From NCBI GenBank assembly GCA_963995505.1, contig OZ023186.1, positions 13,957,570 to 14,021,569 of the forward strand: a stretch of 64,000 nt of DNA. Direction: 5' to 3'. This stretch comes from Hypericum androsaemum. Taxonomy: Eukaryota; Streptophyta; Magnoliopsida; Malpighiales; Hypericaceae. Of the stretch, positions 47,762 through 63,504 are shown piece after piece. The notes below the pieces were generated by a model. The model was given only the letters and a program-made list of their open reading frames with translations, had not been told where the DNA came from and did not search any database. Made by a program: the position numbers and the translations under genes. Position 1 is the first letter of the stretch. Each line of letters opens with the position of its first letter.

Positions 47762-48938
47762 GGGATAAAGATAATTTAGTACCATGTATTATAGGATATA
47801 AACACTTTACACCCCCTATTATCAAAATACCCACAAAACTACCTTGTATTAAGAAAATCTAACTTTGTACTTATCAGAGCTTATATAGCACGTTCACGTG
47901 GCAATTACTTGATGATGTAGATAATAAGTCAAAATAATAATAAAAATCAAAGAATAAAAATCAATTAATCAAATTAAAAGCAACAAATCAAAGAACAAAG
48001 CAAAATCAAAACCAAGAAACGCAGCAAAATCAAAATCAGTTGACTATGAGAAAAAAAAATATACAGAAACGAAATCAATTAGATAACCATGGGTAATCTT
48101 TAAACAGAGACAAAATTAATTGCGAATGCTTCGGATTTGGTCTGGCTACTCTTATAACAGTCAGAGTTGGATCCGTAGACGACGGGGGTAGTAGACAAAA
48201 CTTAAGTCTGAGACCGCTCTCGATTGCGGTTGAAATTAAGGATTATGGGTCGGAGAACGCCATCAATTCCAGATCTCGCTGTCGATTTAATTACTTCCCA
48301 GCCCTTGTTTCGGGAAGGGAAAAAAATTAACTTATTTATTATTATTTTTTTGTTATTTATTATCCACGTCATCAAGTAAGTGCCACGTGAGCGTGCTATA
48401 TCAGCTCTGGTAAATAGAAAGTTAGATTTACTAAAAAACAGGGTAGTTTTGTGGGTATTTTGGGGTTTGGATTGGGTACGGAGTGAAGGAATTGATTCCG
48501 GACGGTTTGGAGTGAATGGGACCGCAGCGGCAAGCGCAGTTATGTGATAATGGCAAGCGCAGTTATGTGATAATGGCATGTGTATTTGTGACAGCGGCAA
48601 GTCCCCGTTGATGATAATGGCGCGCGTGGTTTTTTTTCATTTTGGTCCCCCATATTTTAGCATTTTTGCAAAAAGGTCACACTGGCATGCGCAGTTATGT
48701 GATACTGGCATGCGCAGTTATGTGATAATGGCATTTGTATCCAGCCTGTGTTTGCGCGTAGATTTTTTCATTTTGGTCCCCGTATTTTAGCGCATTTGCA
48801 AAAAAGTCCCCGCGTGTCTTCATTCTAAACGGTTCGGAATAGTGGCATTCCGTACCCAATCCATACCCGGTATTTTGATAATAAAAAGTACAAAATATCT
48901 ATATCCTATAATATATGGTACTAAAGTGTCTTTATCCC
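47762..48938. mobile_element. Mutator-like non-autonomous element, perfect 9-bp TSD
   Basis: Long inverted ends start GGGATAAAGATAATTTAGTA and continue about 160 bp, with the right end (48360-48938) interrupted by another element. AATATATAA flanks both sides (47753-47761 and 48939-48947). The TIRs include a CACGTGGCA-type phrase. The interior is AT-rich and non-coding. Confidence 0.87.
48463..48868. mobile_element. Short element nested in the right TIR of the 47762-48938 element
   Basis: Inverted ends GGGTTTGGATTGGGTACGGA and, at the right, TCCGTACCCAATCCATACCC. The direct repeat GGTATTTTG is on each side (48454-48462 and 48869-48877). Inside, the unit AGCGCAGTTATGTGATAATGG-like (about 22 bp) recurs several times, and a phrase TTTTCATTTTGGTCCCC...TTTGCAAAAA is duplicated. 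Confidence 0.8.
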
Positions 48939-48947
48939 AATATATAA

Positions 48948-50649
48948 ACTCCTCTTATTTCGCGGCATTCTTCTACACAGCTTATTTACTCTCATACTTA
49001 TTAGTTTGTAGTTGTTAAAACATAATTTATATCGAATAGCCTATATCTAATAGTGTTTAGTAAATTAAGATTCAATTGTTGTTGTTGAATTGTAAAATTT
49101 CTTGCAAAGACATACACAAATATTTATTTTTTTACTTGCCATATGTTATTAAATATTATTTTAGTTATATTACAGAGTAGAAAGTGAAGTTCCGAGCAAC
49201 ACATTTCCATAAATTCACTTTCTTGTAAAATTAAAAAATTATCTTGCATAAATTTAATTTTTACGAAGGAGGACGGACATGACTAACCATTTGCGCTTCG
49301 CCTGGCATTTATGGTTGACCGAGGGTTGCTATACATCCCCTAATGCGTTTGTTGAAAGCGCGCCGTGGTTAACGAATGGCATTTTCTGGAAATTTTGATA
49401 TTTAGAATTGACTCTCGGACCATATTTAAGATATTATTTTTATATTATTTTTTAACAGTGTCTTTTATATTCGTAAGTCTTGAATTCAATTTTAAAATCT
49501 TAAATGATGCATTCGGAATAATGTATAATAATCTCATTAACATGCAAATCAGTTCCAAGTTTTACTTTTGGTTGCATATATGGAAATCAATTACTTTCAC
49601 TATTGCAATAAAAATAAAATTAGAATGAGATTTCTTTAATGTATAGAATTGATTCCCATAAAAATGACAAAAAGAGCCGCATTCATGGATGGTGACAAAA
49701 AATAAACGAGCCTCAATTAACGGGCGCAAAGGCAGAATCTTAAGCAGATGTTACTACAACATAGAATCTTAGTCACCGCATTTTTAACTATGTAATACTG
49801 TTGGTGTATCTCAACAATCGAGTAATTCAAGTTCGAATCGGGCGGAATTTTAGAAACGTACCGTTACATTCTCAAAGACTCAAACTCGAAACCTTTTAGT
49901 TAAAGATCTGGTCTTAAATGGTCTTTGAGATTAGAAAGAAGAAAGAAGAAAGAAGAAAGAAAGGAGATTAGACAAGAGTTAAGCTTAATCGATAAGAGGC
50001 GGTGTGAGCACAACGATCGCGGGTGAATTAGCTGAAGAAGATGATGATCGACTTGATCAGGGGGACGATGAACCGAGGGTATCCTTGGAGATGAACTCTT
50101 CGCTTCTTACCCCTACTACAGAAGATGTTTCCCCAAAAAAAAAATCCTATACACCTTATGGTATGTCTCATATTTTCTACAAATATTTTGGGTTATTGTT
50201 GAGGATGATGATAAGAATATTGTGCCAGATGTACTTAATCCTCAAAAACCAAAGCAGCCAGGAACTTGTCCTCAGCTCATAGAAATACAATATAAAAGAA
50301 CAAGTTTCCCTAGAAACCGGACAATTGTCATTGAATTGCAATACCTGACAAAAGAAATCAGTAACAAAAAAGAAATCAAGTGCCCAGTTGATAAAACATC
50401 TACCAGCTAAGAATTATTGCAATCATAGGGGAGCTGGTACCTAGAGCCTTCATCTCAACTTTGACACCAGTTGAAACTGCAGAAACATCTCCATGGCCAC
50501 TTCGACTTCCTAGATGCTTCCAAATTCGAATCCAGGGAAAATTTTGGTCCCAATGTTGGTGCGGACAGAAGTCACTACTTCGGCAGACAGCCGCAATGTA
50601 GCAGGACAAAACCAAAGAGCCACCGTCACGGCCTACATGGTTTACATGG
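48948..50649. other. Intergenic
   Basis: AT-rich. A GAAAGAA microsatellite is at about 49934-49965. An acidic reading frame from about 50013 (AGELAEEDDDRLDQGDDEPR) lacks an ATG and a recognisable family, so I leave it unannotated. Confidence 0.45.
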
Positions 50650-54174
<3,525 letters not shown>

Positions 54175-54310
54175 TTCAAGCCAAGTATGACTTTTAAAAG
54201 GTGGCAAAACTCTCTCAACAAGTATTTAACATTGCTGCGTACCCAAGGACTCAAACCCGAGACCTTGTTGAGCTAGAACAACTTCATAACTAGTTGATTT
54301 AAGTGTCTGT
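54175..54310 (-). repeat. SINE-like repeat, copy A (inverted)
   Basis: It contains the complement of a tRNA B-box-like phrase (GACTCAAACCCGAGACCTTG). It is similar, in inverse orientation, to 55060-55190. Confidence 0.45.
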
Positions 54311-55059
54311 TTGTTCTAGGTTGCATATATTGGATATCAATATCAACCTCTCGAATTACATATATAGAACATTAATATCTCATTTGCTCTACTTGGTGAC
54401 ATAATAATTAAATAGTAATATGATAAATAATATGATGACTAATATAGCTAATTTGAAATATTGAGAAAAAACTTAATATAAACCAAGTTATCAATAATAA
54501 AAAATTAGATAATTTAGATGGAATTGTGTAAATTTTAAAAAATGGAAGAAAATACTTATACTAGTTGGGCCCAATCGTGGACCAAGCTGAGAAGAAATGG
54601 GACGGTTAAAGGATTTATTGAATATCTTGAATTGGTCTATGGGCCCAAAGTTGGACAACACTGGCTAGACCAGATAACGGGCTTGTTAACCCACCGTGGT
54701 CTCCGTCGCTCGCGATCTCAGAGCCGACAAAAGCAAAAACGCGAGGCTCTCGTCTCAATCTTTTTTTTTTGAAACAAAAAGACGTAAAAGTTTTTTAAAA
54801 TTTTGATAATGGATAGATATTCAGGGTTGAATTCATAGTATACAATTTTAATCTGTAAAAAAAAAAGACGTAGAAAAAAAATTTCTCTCTTCCCTTTCGA
54901 TGGCACGAATCTCTTGGCCCGTCCTGTGCAGCCCGAGGTATGCTCCTCTTTTGTCCCACCGCCACTCGCATCCAAATCTTCAGCTCAGGAAGTTGATTGG
55001 GAACGTTGCCACTGGTGTTGTTTACTCCACGATCATAAAATAATGGTCGAGGCATCAAT
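54311..55059. other. Intergenic between SINE-like repeats
   Basis: The only ORF of note starts at 54542 (MEENTYTSWAQSWTKLRRNG, 76 codons). No family was recognised and it is probably not a gene. Confidence 0.4.
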
Positions 55060-55190
55060 AGCCACTTATATCAAACGGTAAAGAAGTTGTTTTAGTTTAA
55101 CTAGGTTTTGGGTTCGAGTCATTGGATACGCAACAGTATTAAATATTTATTGAGAACTTTTTTAAGTCCTATACAGCTCAAAATTCGATT
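55060..55190 (+). repeat. SINE-like repeat, copy B
   Basis: It reads AGTTTAACTAGGTTTTGGGT then TTCGAGTC, a B-box-like tRNA promoter element, followed by TACGCAACAGTATTAAATAT, matching copy A inverted. Confidence 0.45.
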
Positions 55191-55743
55191 AATCAATCCG
55201 ATGGGTCAGATATTAATTAGTTAAACAAAAAATAATGGTCGATGCGAATTATGGTCCAGGTCTAAAAGGGTTCGATGATTTTATAAAAATCTTAAACTGA
55301 TAATTATAATTTGATCGTGCGGTTTATGAAATCGTACCGACAAACCGCTCAGTTGATATATTTGTGATCTCGATTTGTACGGTTTTAGTCGGTATGCTGG
55401 ACACGCCTAGCGTCATTAAACTTTTACGATTCTAATTGTCATTCGCGAGATTAGCAAAATCTTACCATTCGTATGCATTTCTCAATTCCATTTCTACAAC
55501 AATAAACCTATGAACACATTCTAGATTATTATTCAAACTAAGAAGAGCCAAAAAAATATTTAGTCTAGCGTACAATAAATTTAATTCAAAGAGGTCCCAA
55601 GATAAAGCTAACATAATGTAAAAAATTACCTATTAAAACGAACAACAACACATCAACACTGCGCTTTGATACCGATGATGCATTTACATGAACAAATTCA
55701 TTAATTAATTACATAACCATAAGTTTACTTGTTGAAGTGCATA

Positions 55744-56984
55744 CAGGGGCGGAGGGACATTACGAATTGTGGGGCGATTGTCTCCACTTAATTTTTTTTT
55801 GATAATTATGTATATTTTTAAATATATGTTTCCACTAAAATTAGAAATTGATCCCACTAAAAAATTAATCAACCTAAAAATTGAAACCAAATCTTAAAAA
55901 AACTTAGACATTTCTTAATCTTTTAATATATATTATAAGATCTTAATTAGTCTAACTACACTACCATAAATAATAAAGTAATTAACTAAAAAAAATTAAA
56001 AAGATAGTACCTACCTACCTAGCCCAGCCTAGTGGCCCACGCAGGAAAACACATAATGAAAAAATAAAAAGCAAACGCACGCACCCCTACGCAAGCAAAT
56101 AGAAAAGAAAAAAAAAACTCACGCTTAAAAAAGAAAAAATTAAAGGATTTCACTAAAAAGAAAAAAGAAAAAATTTATTTATAACTAATGTTCGATTCTG
56201 TGATCAAGGTAATTTTTTTCTTAAGAGGTTTATTTTTATATTAATTAATTCCTATATTTTAAGTACTTTATTGTTATTAATTATTTATGCATGCACAAAA
56301 GCTAATGAATTTTTTTCAACTTTATAATAAAGGTATTTGATTCCGTGATCAAGTTGATATTTTCTATGCAATTATAGATACGCAGCTTCATGAATTAAAT
56401 AGTCGGTTTACTGAGATCAACACTGAATTGCTTCTTGGTGTGGCATGTTTGAGTCCGAATGAATCATTTGCTGCTTTTGATAAGAAAAAATTGATTGGTC
56501 TCACTAAGTTTTGTCCACGTGACTTTTCGTCATTGGATATCTTGACATTTGATAGTCAGTTGGATAATTATATTGCTGACATGAGATCTAATGATGAATT
56601 TTATGGTATAAAAAGAGGTTCGATATTTTGGCTCAGAAGTTGGTGCAAACACAGAGAGATCTCATTTATCGTACGATATTTCGGCTCCTGAAATTAGCTT
56701 TGATATTGCCGGTTGCAACTGCAAGTGTTGAGAGAGTATTTTCTGCCATGAATATTTTGAAGAATCGTCTTCGCAACAAAATGGGAGATCAATTGCTAGC
56801 TGATTGTTTAATTACATATATCGAGAAAGACATTTTTGATTATATTGACAATGTAGCTATTATGAAGCGATTTCAACGCATGAGTAATTGTAGACTATAA
56901 TTATAAATGTTGTAATTACATACGTTGAACTTTTTGAAAAAATTATATTGCCCTCATTCTCCAAATTTTCTGAATCCGCCCCTG
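55744..56984 (+). mobile_element. hAT element with decayed transposase
   Basis: The inverted ends CAGGGGCGGA and TCCGCCCCTG are flanked by a perfect 8-bp target duplication AGTGCATA (55736-55743 and 56985-56992), the hAT hallmark. At 1,241 bp it is much shorter than an autonomous element and keeps only the C-terminal transposase region. Confidence 0.9.
56370..56899 (+). pseudogene. hAT transposase C-terminal part (ZMYM1/TTF-type), frameshifted
   Basis: Two readings, 56428-56600 and 56628-56899, lie in different frames. The second holds the hAT dimerisation region: LILPVATASVERVFSAMNIL followed by LRNKMGDQLLADCLITYIE. The first has LSPNESFAAFDKKKLIGLTK and FDSQLDNYIADMR. A frameshift near 56600-56630 and loss of the catalytic N-terminal part make it inactive. 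Confidence 0.85.
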
Positions 56985-57069
56985 AGTGCATATACCCAAA
57001 GTTTGTATTCCCAAGGTTAAACATATATATTACGTAATTAACATTTTTTTCTAGAAGAGATTATTTATT

Positions 57070-57415
57070 TATTTATAATGGTATGCCATTTTATCGTAAT
57101 CGGCATATCATTTTATCATAATCGAACATTTTACTTAATTAATTAATCATATCCGTGCATTGCCATTTAATTAATTTATTTATTATCAGTTTTATTAAAT
57201 ATTTAACGGACATGTCATTTTATCATAACTTGATCTGCCAATTTATCAAACCTAGGCATTCCATTTTTTTATAACCGGGCATGTCATTTGACATAACCAG
57301 TCCTGCCTTTTGGTCAGAACTGGGTCTGTCATTTAGACATAATCGGGTATTGCTATTTGACATAACTAGGCATGCTATTTGATATAACCGGGCATGCCAT
57401 TTTAACATAACCTTC
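57070..57415. repeat. Degenerate tandem array, unit about 27 bp
   Basis: Units resemble AACCGGGCATGCCATTTGAC followed by ATAACC, repeated about a dozen times with increasing regularity toward the right. Confidence 0.65.
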
Positions 57416-57435
57416 CAGCGGCTTGGTACTCGATC

Positions 57436-57955
57436 GACTCTTGATTTCAAAAAAATTTTTGACATCCTTGCACTATAAATTGAGAGAAGTCATAAACTTC
57501 AAAGTTATAAATGTACGTCTCAGCTGCGCAGCAGCTTGAATCACCTCAATCAGACTTCGGAGTAAGAAATTGTGGCTCTCCAATTGAAATATGTCGACCA
57601 CAACTCGGTCGACTCTTCACTTCAAATAAATTTTTCCCATCTTTACACTCCGAATTCGGAGAAGTCATAACTTCAAAGTTGTAAATATATGTATGCGCTA
57701 TGCACAGCAACTTGAATTATCTCAATCAGACTCTCGAGTAAGAAGTTGTGGCTCTCCAATCAAAACCTATCGCCCGCAACTTGGTCAACTCTTAACTTCA
57801 AGCAAATTTTATACATCATTGTGCTCTGAATTTGGAGAAAGCATAAACTTCAAAGTTGTAGATATATGTCTTAGCTTCACACGCCAACTTGGATCACCTC
57901 AATCGGACTCCGAAGTAAGAAGTTGTGGCCCCCCAACCAAAATATGTTGATAGCT
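57436..57955. repeat. Tandem repeat, about 176 bp x 3
   Basis: Units start at 57436, 57611 and 57787. Each has CTTCAAAGTTRTA, a CAGCTTGAATCACCTCAATC-like core, then GTAAGAAGTTGTGGCTCTCC. Identity between units is roughly 75-80% by eye. Confidence 0.8.
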
Positions 57956-59499
57956 TCTCACCGTCGCCCCTTCTTCACAATCAGACTCCGGCCTGCTCCT
58001 CGTCAACACCAGAGTGGTGGTGGACGTTGGGCTCGTGTCAACGTTGTCGGTCAGATCTGTTACCATAGATTTTTAATTAGGGTTGGGAGGGAGAGAGAGG
58101 GAGGAGACTGGGGAATTGGGAAAATGAGTGAGGAGAGAAAAGAAAGAGCAAAAGTGAAGGGATAAAAGACAAAAATACTCCTGACAAATTAATACCGTCA
58201 AATCTTTGACGCGCGTCTAATCATCAAAATCAATGGCCCATGTTGATTCCCGGACGGTACGAGAAGCCCCTATTGGTGTCCGTTCTCGATCCCTTCCCCT
58301 TTTTATTACGTCTTTCTATTTTAATATATTTATCATATATTTTTATTTTTTTAATAAATAAATTTATTGTAGAATGCACTAGTATAACAAACTATATACA
58401 AAACAACCGAAACCGATTGTTAAGTCCAGTTATTTTATGTCATGCTTCTATGTCTATTCATCGAGAATTGGTATCAAAAACGCTTTTAATTTTTCTCTTT
58501 TATTAATTTGAGAAATAACACCTCTCTCTTTTTTTTTGCGGTAAAATAACCCCTCATTTTCGTGATTATGTTTCAACAGTACGCGAGTGCTGGTCCAGTA
58601 GTAAAGAAGAAATGGCTAAGAGAAAATTTTATCGACCATAACTCGAATACCATAAAGGCATATAAATGTGCAATAGTTGTAAGGAGTTGCCACTCCCTCC
58701 TCCGCCGAGAGAGAGACATATAAAAAAAGAAGTTTAATAGTTGTGAGAGTAGAATAAAAATATATATAAAAAAAAGCATATTAGTCGAGAATCATCCTTT
58801 TTCACAATGTTAAGCTCAATTTTTTTATTTTTGGAAAAAAAATGCCAATGGAGGTGTGATAGCTGACATTTCTAATTCCATTTTTTGTGCTGGTATGCTA
58901 TTAAAAAATCAAAGAAATAGTGATATCTTTGCTCATGTGATGCCCACTTATAATATGTACGTAAACACTTGCAAATAGTTTTGGAGAACGCAGTATCCAT
59001 GTCCAATCAATTTTAATATATGAAGAGATGGTCACGATTTTGAAACGGTCGGTCCTACGGTTCAAAATATGTGGAACATTAATTGGAACAATCCTAAAAA
59101 AATTTAAAACGGTTGTGAAACTATCCTCTCACTAGAAGTGCCTTGAACCGTGATCATGGGTCAGATTTCGACTACGAGAACTGTCAATTGAGAGTTTAGA
59201 ACTAACCCGTAGCCTTCCCTAACAATATGAGGCGAGCTAAACATAATCATAAAATTTGCGAGAAAATATTTTCCGGATTCAAACTAAATGTTAAAAAAAG
59301 TCCTCGCATTAAAAATTATTCCACCAAGGGTCAAAAGCAATTTTCGATGGAAAAAGTGTAGGGAATCATTTTCTTTCCTATAAAATATTTTAGAACCTCA
59401 AAATCCAATAGTTTTGACTTAAGCTGAAATCAATATTTTATTAATTATTTAATCCTCCGATCTTTTAATTAACGGCAAAAATCAGCGGGGGAGCGATGG
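57956..59499. other. Intergenic
   Basis: GC-richer sequence around 57960-58160 looks like a UTR or gene remnant but has no recognisable protein. The rest is AT-rich. Confidence 0.45.
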
Positions 59500-62400
59500 C
59501 TAATTGCAGTTTAGTACAAAGAGTGCAGGCATATGTGCGTCCAAGGGTATTGATATGGTGTCATTTTCTATTCCAAAATGATCGTTTTCGGACCACACCT
59601 CGCTGCAGTTGCAAGAAGCTCCGATCACTCTCCCCGGCATCGCGCTTCGTATGTCCGATAACGTTTTGGACATCACCGTCAATTCGTAGTTCAGATTGAA
59701 GAATGCCACGTACACCTCCCCTGAAAATGATGTTCAAAGATAACCTCACCAGAGTTCGTTTTTCACATGATATAGAGATACATGACATGTGAGAGAATAA
59801 ACAAACCGTTTCTTCCTCTTGCTATCCAATAACGACCTCCGGTAGGTATCGATGTTTTTCTTTTTGGAGATGAAACTCCGGTAGGTGTGGCATTGGCTGC
59901 ATTTGGAACGGAACGGAACGATGTCAGCGTAAGTCGATACTGTATCCGAGGCGAATCAACTTGAAGCTACATTACCTTCTGGCCTCCTCCTTGATCGCTG
60001 CTTTGCAGGAACCTCGACTGTTACTTGCTCACCCGGATCAGAAGCAAACTGTTTTTGGGACATCGATGTCAATAATATATCAAACAGACAAACAAATCCT
60101 ACACCGTCTTGTCTTGAAGGTAGACAGACGATACTTACTTACCTCCCTGTTATTTGTGCTATAAGAGTTTAATTCCAGTATGAAAGGATTAGTGATTATA
60201 TCGAAGGTGGTCTCATCGAGCTTTCTGAGATCTCCTCCGTACATGAGAGGAGACTTGGCCATTGCCCACAGAGTCATCTGCAGTCAGACAGTCGGATTGT
60301 ACGTACGAATCACAAGACCATCTTTTCGAGTTGAGTTCCCACACAGACACAATACATACCTGAGTTAGTTGCTCGTTCAAATTTAGATTAGTCGGTCTGT
60401 ACGGACCGTCATTAGAACCTGGGCGCAACGCAACAACTCAGATTAGTCATCCAGAGCAGTTACTCTGCAGTTTACATTGGACTAGACTAGAAGACCTGCA
60501 TCAGTGAGCCATCCAAAGGGTAGCATATCTAGGTCAGGCCAGGATCTCCCGTTCAAGCCGCTAGTGCCAACCAGATTAGAATTAGCAAAGTCCCTGAAGC
60601 AAGCAAGCAAGCAGATATAAATAATAGCACAACACAACAGGTGAATTAAATCACTGACCAAAAATGGAGAGAAATTTGACCAAGAGAAAATTAAACGTAC
60701 CTCGCAACATCAAAATGAGAAACTACGTCTGGCCAAGAATCCCAATCATCCCCAGTTACTCGATACATGTTGACTAATTCACTTACACCCTCCGCCATGG
60801 CTGGCGTTGCGCTGGTTCCGGGGGACAATGAATACACAATAGGCTTTGAATGATTTTGTAAAATCTGGACCACAAGGATGGATCCTGTCCTGTCAGCACC
60901 TAAACTCCATCCATCCAGAAAAAAATAAAAAATAATAAAAGAAATACACAATCATTTATCTACCAAAAGCTGCGTGTGTGTGTGCGTACCTCTGAAACAT
61001 AAGTAATCTCGTCTATGTCCAAATCATCACCAAATACACAATCATTTTTCACTGCAAAAGAAATATACAACTAACTTATCAGATAGAGAGGGAGGGACCC
61101 GCAATGGATTAACTAACATCAAAATTTCAGTCAACAGTTACCAAAGTCAACGCCCCAGTCAGCATATTGCTGATAAAGCGACCTCAGGAAGGCCTTTCCG
61201 GCTTCCAGGTTAGTATTAACACTCATGAAACCATTTTGCATCCATTCACACGATCTCTCCACAATCCCTATGTCCTTAGCACCCCATTCGCGGCCCGAAT
61301 CTACGAAAGCACCTCCCTGAGGAAAATGAGCATGGTACAAACATTATTAAGATCATATCAATCTCCTATCTAAACTGATAAAAAGTCTCCGTCCCGAGTA
61401 GGGATCAGTGTTAAAATTTAATAATTCTTCTATCGTAATAACTAATATTTTTAACCTCAAATTTCGCATAAAGTAATTTTTTTTAATAAATACATAAATT
61501 TTTACATATTTTACACATTCATAAGCCATTAATTTGTGCTAGACTTGCTTGTTTTATAAAGTTTACATTATTATTCATCTTCTCAATTGTCAATCCCTTT
61601 GTAGTAAAAAAATAATTCAATCAAATGTATCATTTGAACAATATTATAAGCCGAGATTTTAGGTAATTTGAATAAAGATAAAATATTTTTTTAATATTTA
61701 TTATTCAAAAACTTAACTTTAATATTTTTGGAGACATAATATTTTTCTCCGGTCCTAAGATATGACGTTAGATAGGTTTTACTGTATACGGAAAGGAATG
61801 TAGACAAATTTGGTGCATGACGATGGAATGGAATGTAGTACCGTTGTGATGTCGAGGATAAGAGTGTTTGCATCGTATGCCTGTGTGCTTATTCCTCGCA
61901 TGACATGAATCCCGAATTTTAAGCCCTTATCGTGCACTTTCCTTGCAACTTGTGTGAATCCGTTCCCACCAATGGAAGATGGCCATCGGTCTGGATCCGG
62001 TTTCACTCGTCCCCACTCATCAATAACATCGAACCCACGAGAATTAATATTCGCACCAGCTACCTTTCTGCGATACCACAGATAATCTACCACAACGTAC
62101 TGCATGCATGCCAAGGCATAAAAAAATTAAAATGATTCATTCTTCAGAACCAGTACAAATGGATAGGATCAAAGTCACAACACAATGTAAGAAGGAAGAA
62201 ATCCTTCCTACCTCGTACCCATGAGGCAGAAGACGTTGTGCAACAATATCTGCATTCTCCAAGAACTCTTCTTCAGATATAGTCCAACAAAAGGAATCAT
62301 ACGAGTTCCAACCTCTTGGTGGAAAGGCAGCTCGACAGGAGACACTATAATGGAGGATATGATAATAATATCATAAATAAATACAAGTAAATAATAAATT

Positions 62401-62500
62401 GAACTAGTAAAAACAGAATTAAGAAAAAGTGATCTTGGTACCTGGGAAGAGAAAGACCCAAGTGCAGAAACAGCAAGCATAAGAAGTACTGAAACATCAT
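59500..62500 (-). CDS. GH27 alpha-galactosidase/beta-L-arabinopyranosidase-like enzyme, secreted
   Basis: Twelve exons: 62500-62442, 62344-62212, 62099-61842, 61316-61142, 61051-60990, 60864-60701, 60593-60496, 60418-60360, 60277-60143, 60048-59976, 59896-59807, 59720-59500; 508 residues, all phases consistent. A signal peptide (MMFQYFLLCLLFLHL-like) precedes PRGWNSYDSFCWTISEEEFL. The GH27 nucleophile is Asp212 in VKNDCVFGDD, and the acid/base region is SWPDLDMLPFG (Asp304/Asp306). YVVVDYLWYRRKV fits the APSE-like plant branch that also acts on beta-L-arabinopyranose. It would remove terminal sugars in the cell wall or apoplast. The C-terminal sheet domain (VYVAFFNLNYELTV, ALFVLNCN) is complete, but the region joining it is short for this branch. 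Confidence 0.92.
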
Positions 62501-63504
62501 TATGAATTCCTCCTACTATTGTTCGATTCTAGGAGTTGGATTACCATTTAAACTGGCTGGTGGTGCTTTTATTTGGAAGGTTCATTTTGTTTGCTTCTAT
62601 ATTTTGGTAAGAAACTTCCCACTCAATTGCTTTCCATAACATTCATTAAGGAAAGTTCTCATAAATGGAAGTATTTGATCCATTACTTATCCTTGAGAAG
62701 AGGAGAAACCCAGCTTGCATTGATCCACATCTACTTACTAAACTTAGTCACCAATCACCAAACTTGATAATCTCACCTGAACCTTAAAACAAGAGATTGA
62801 AGATTGCACGGGCTTCATCATTTCACGAAAGTTGTGGCAGGCGACTACCACTTGATAAAATTATTTTTACTATTTTATTTTTTCCAAACTATTTTGGAAA
62901 TACGTATATATTTATATCTATTTTGGGAAAATAATGAAGTTTTTTAACCATTTTAGAAAAAATCCTTCCAAAAGTAACTCAATCATCTTCACGAGAAATT
63001 GTATTCTATATGATAAATTACAATATTAATCTTCTTTGAAATTGTATTTTATTTGATAAATTACAATATTAATCTCTTTGACATTAATCATGTTCATTTT
63101 TCAAATCGTACAAATGTATAATCTGACTTTTTGCTCTGCCTTGAAATCTGCGCCAGCCCCCCAAAATCTCTAATTCCTCTTCGTCCCCCTGCTTCCCCAA
63201 TCTCCTTTTGATTTCTTTGGTCGTTCCTCCTCCTTGCTCTCGTTTCTTGGGTCGCAAATCTAGGGCCTTCGGGCTGGCTGGCCCTGTTTCGTCTGCATCT
63301 CTCTATCCCGGAGGGGATGGGCCAGCGGTGACAATGGGGCGGAGTCTCTAAGCGGTGCTCTCTCGGTGGCATCCCTCCTGCCCTTTAGAAGGGCAGGGCT
63401 AGCGGCACCGAGAATCTCTGGAACCCCATCTGGGTTCAGTGCGTCGTAGCCCTCCTGGTGGCCTCTCCGCTGTGTCAGCTGTGTTCTATTTTTGATCTGG
63501 GCTT
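62501..63504. other. Promoter side of GH27 gene and leader of the RRM ORF
   Basis: AT-rich up to about 63110, then CT-rich/GC-richer sequence to 63504 that reads like a 5' UTR or LINE leader for the downstream ORF. No separate gene is supported. Confidence 0.4.

Noticed and set aside
50004..50282. + strand acidic ORF
   Set aside because: It has no ATG at its start, no family match and no clear splice partners.
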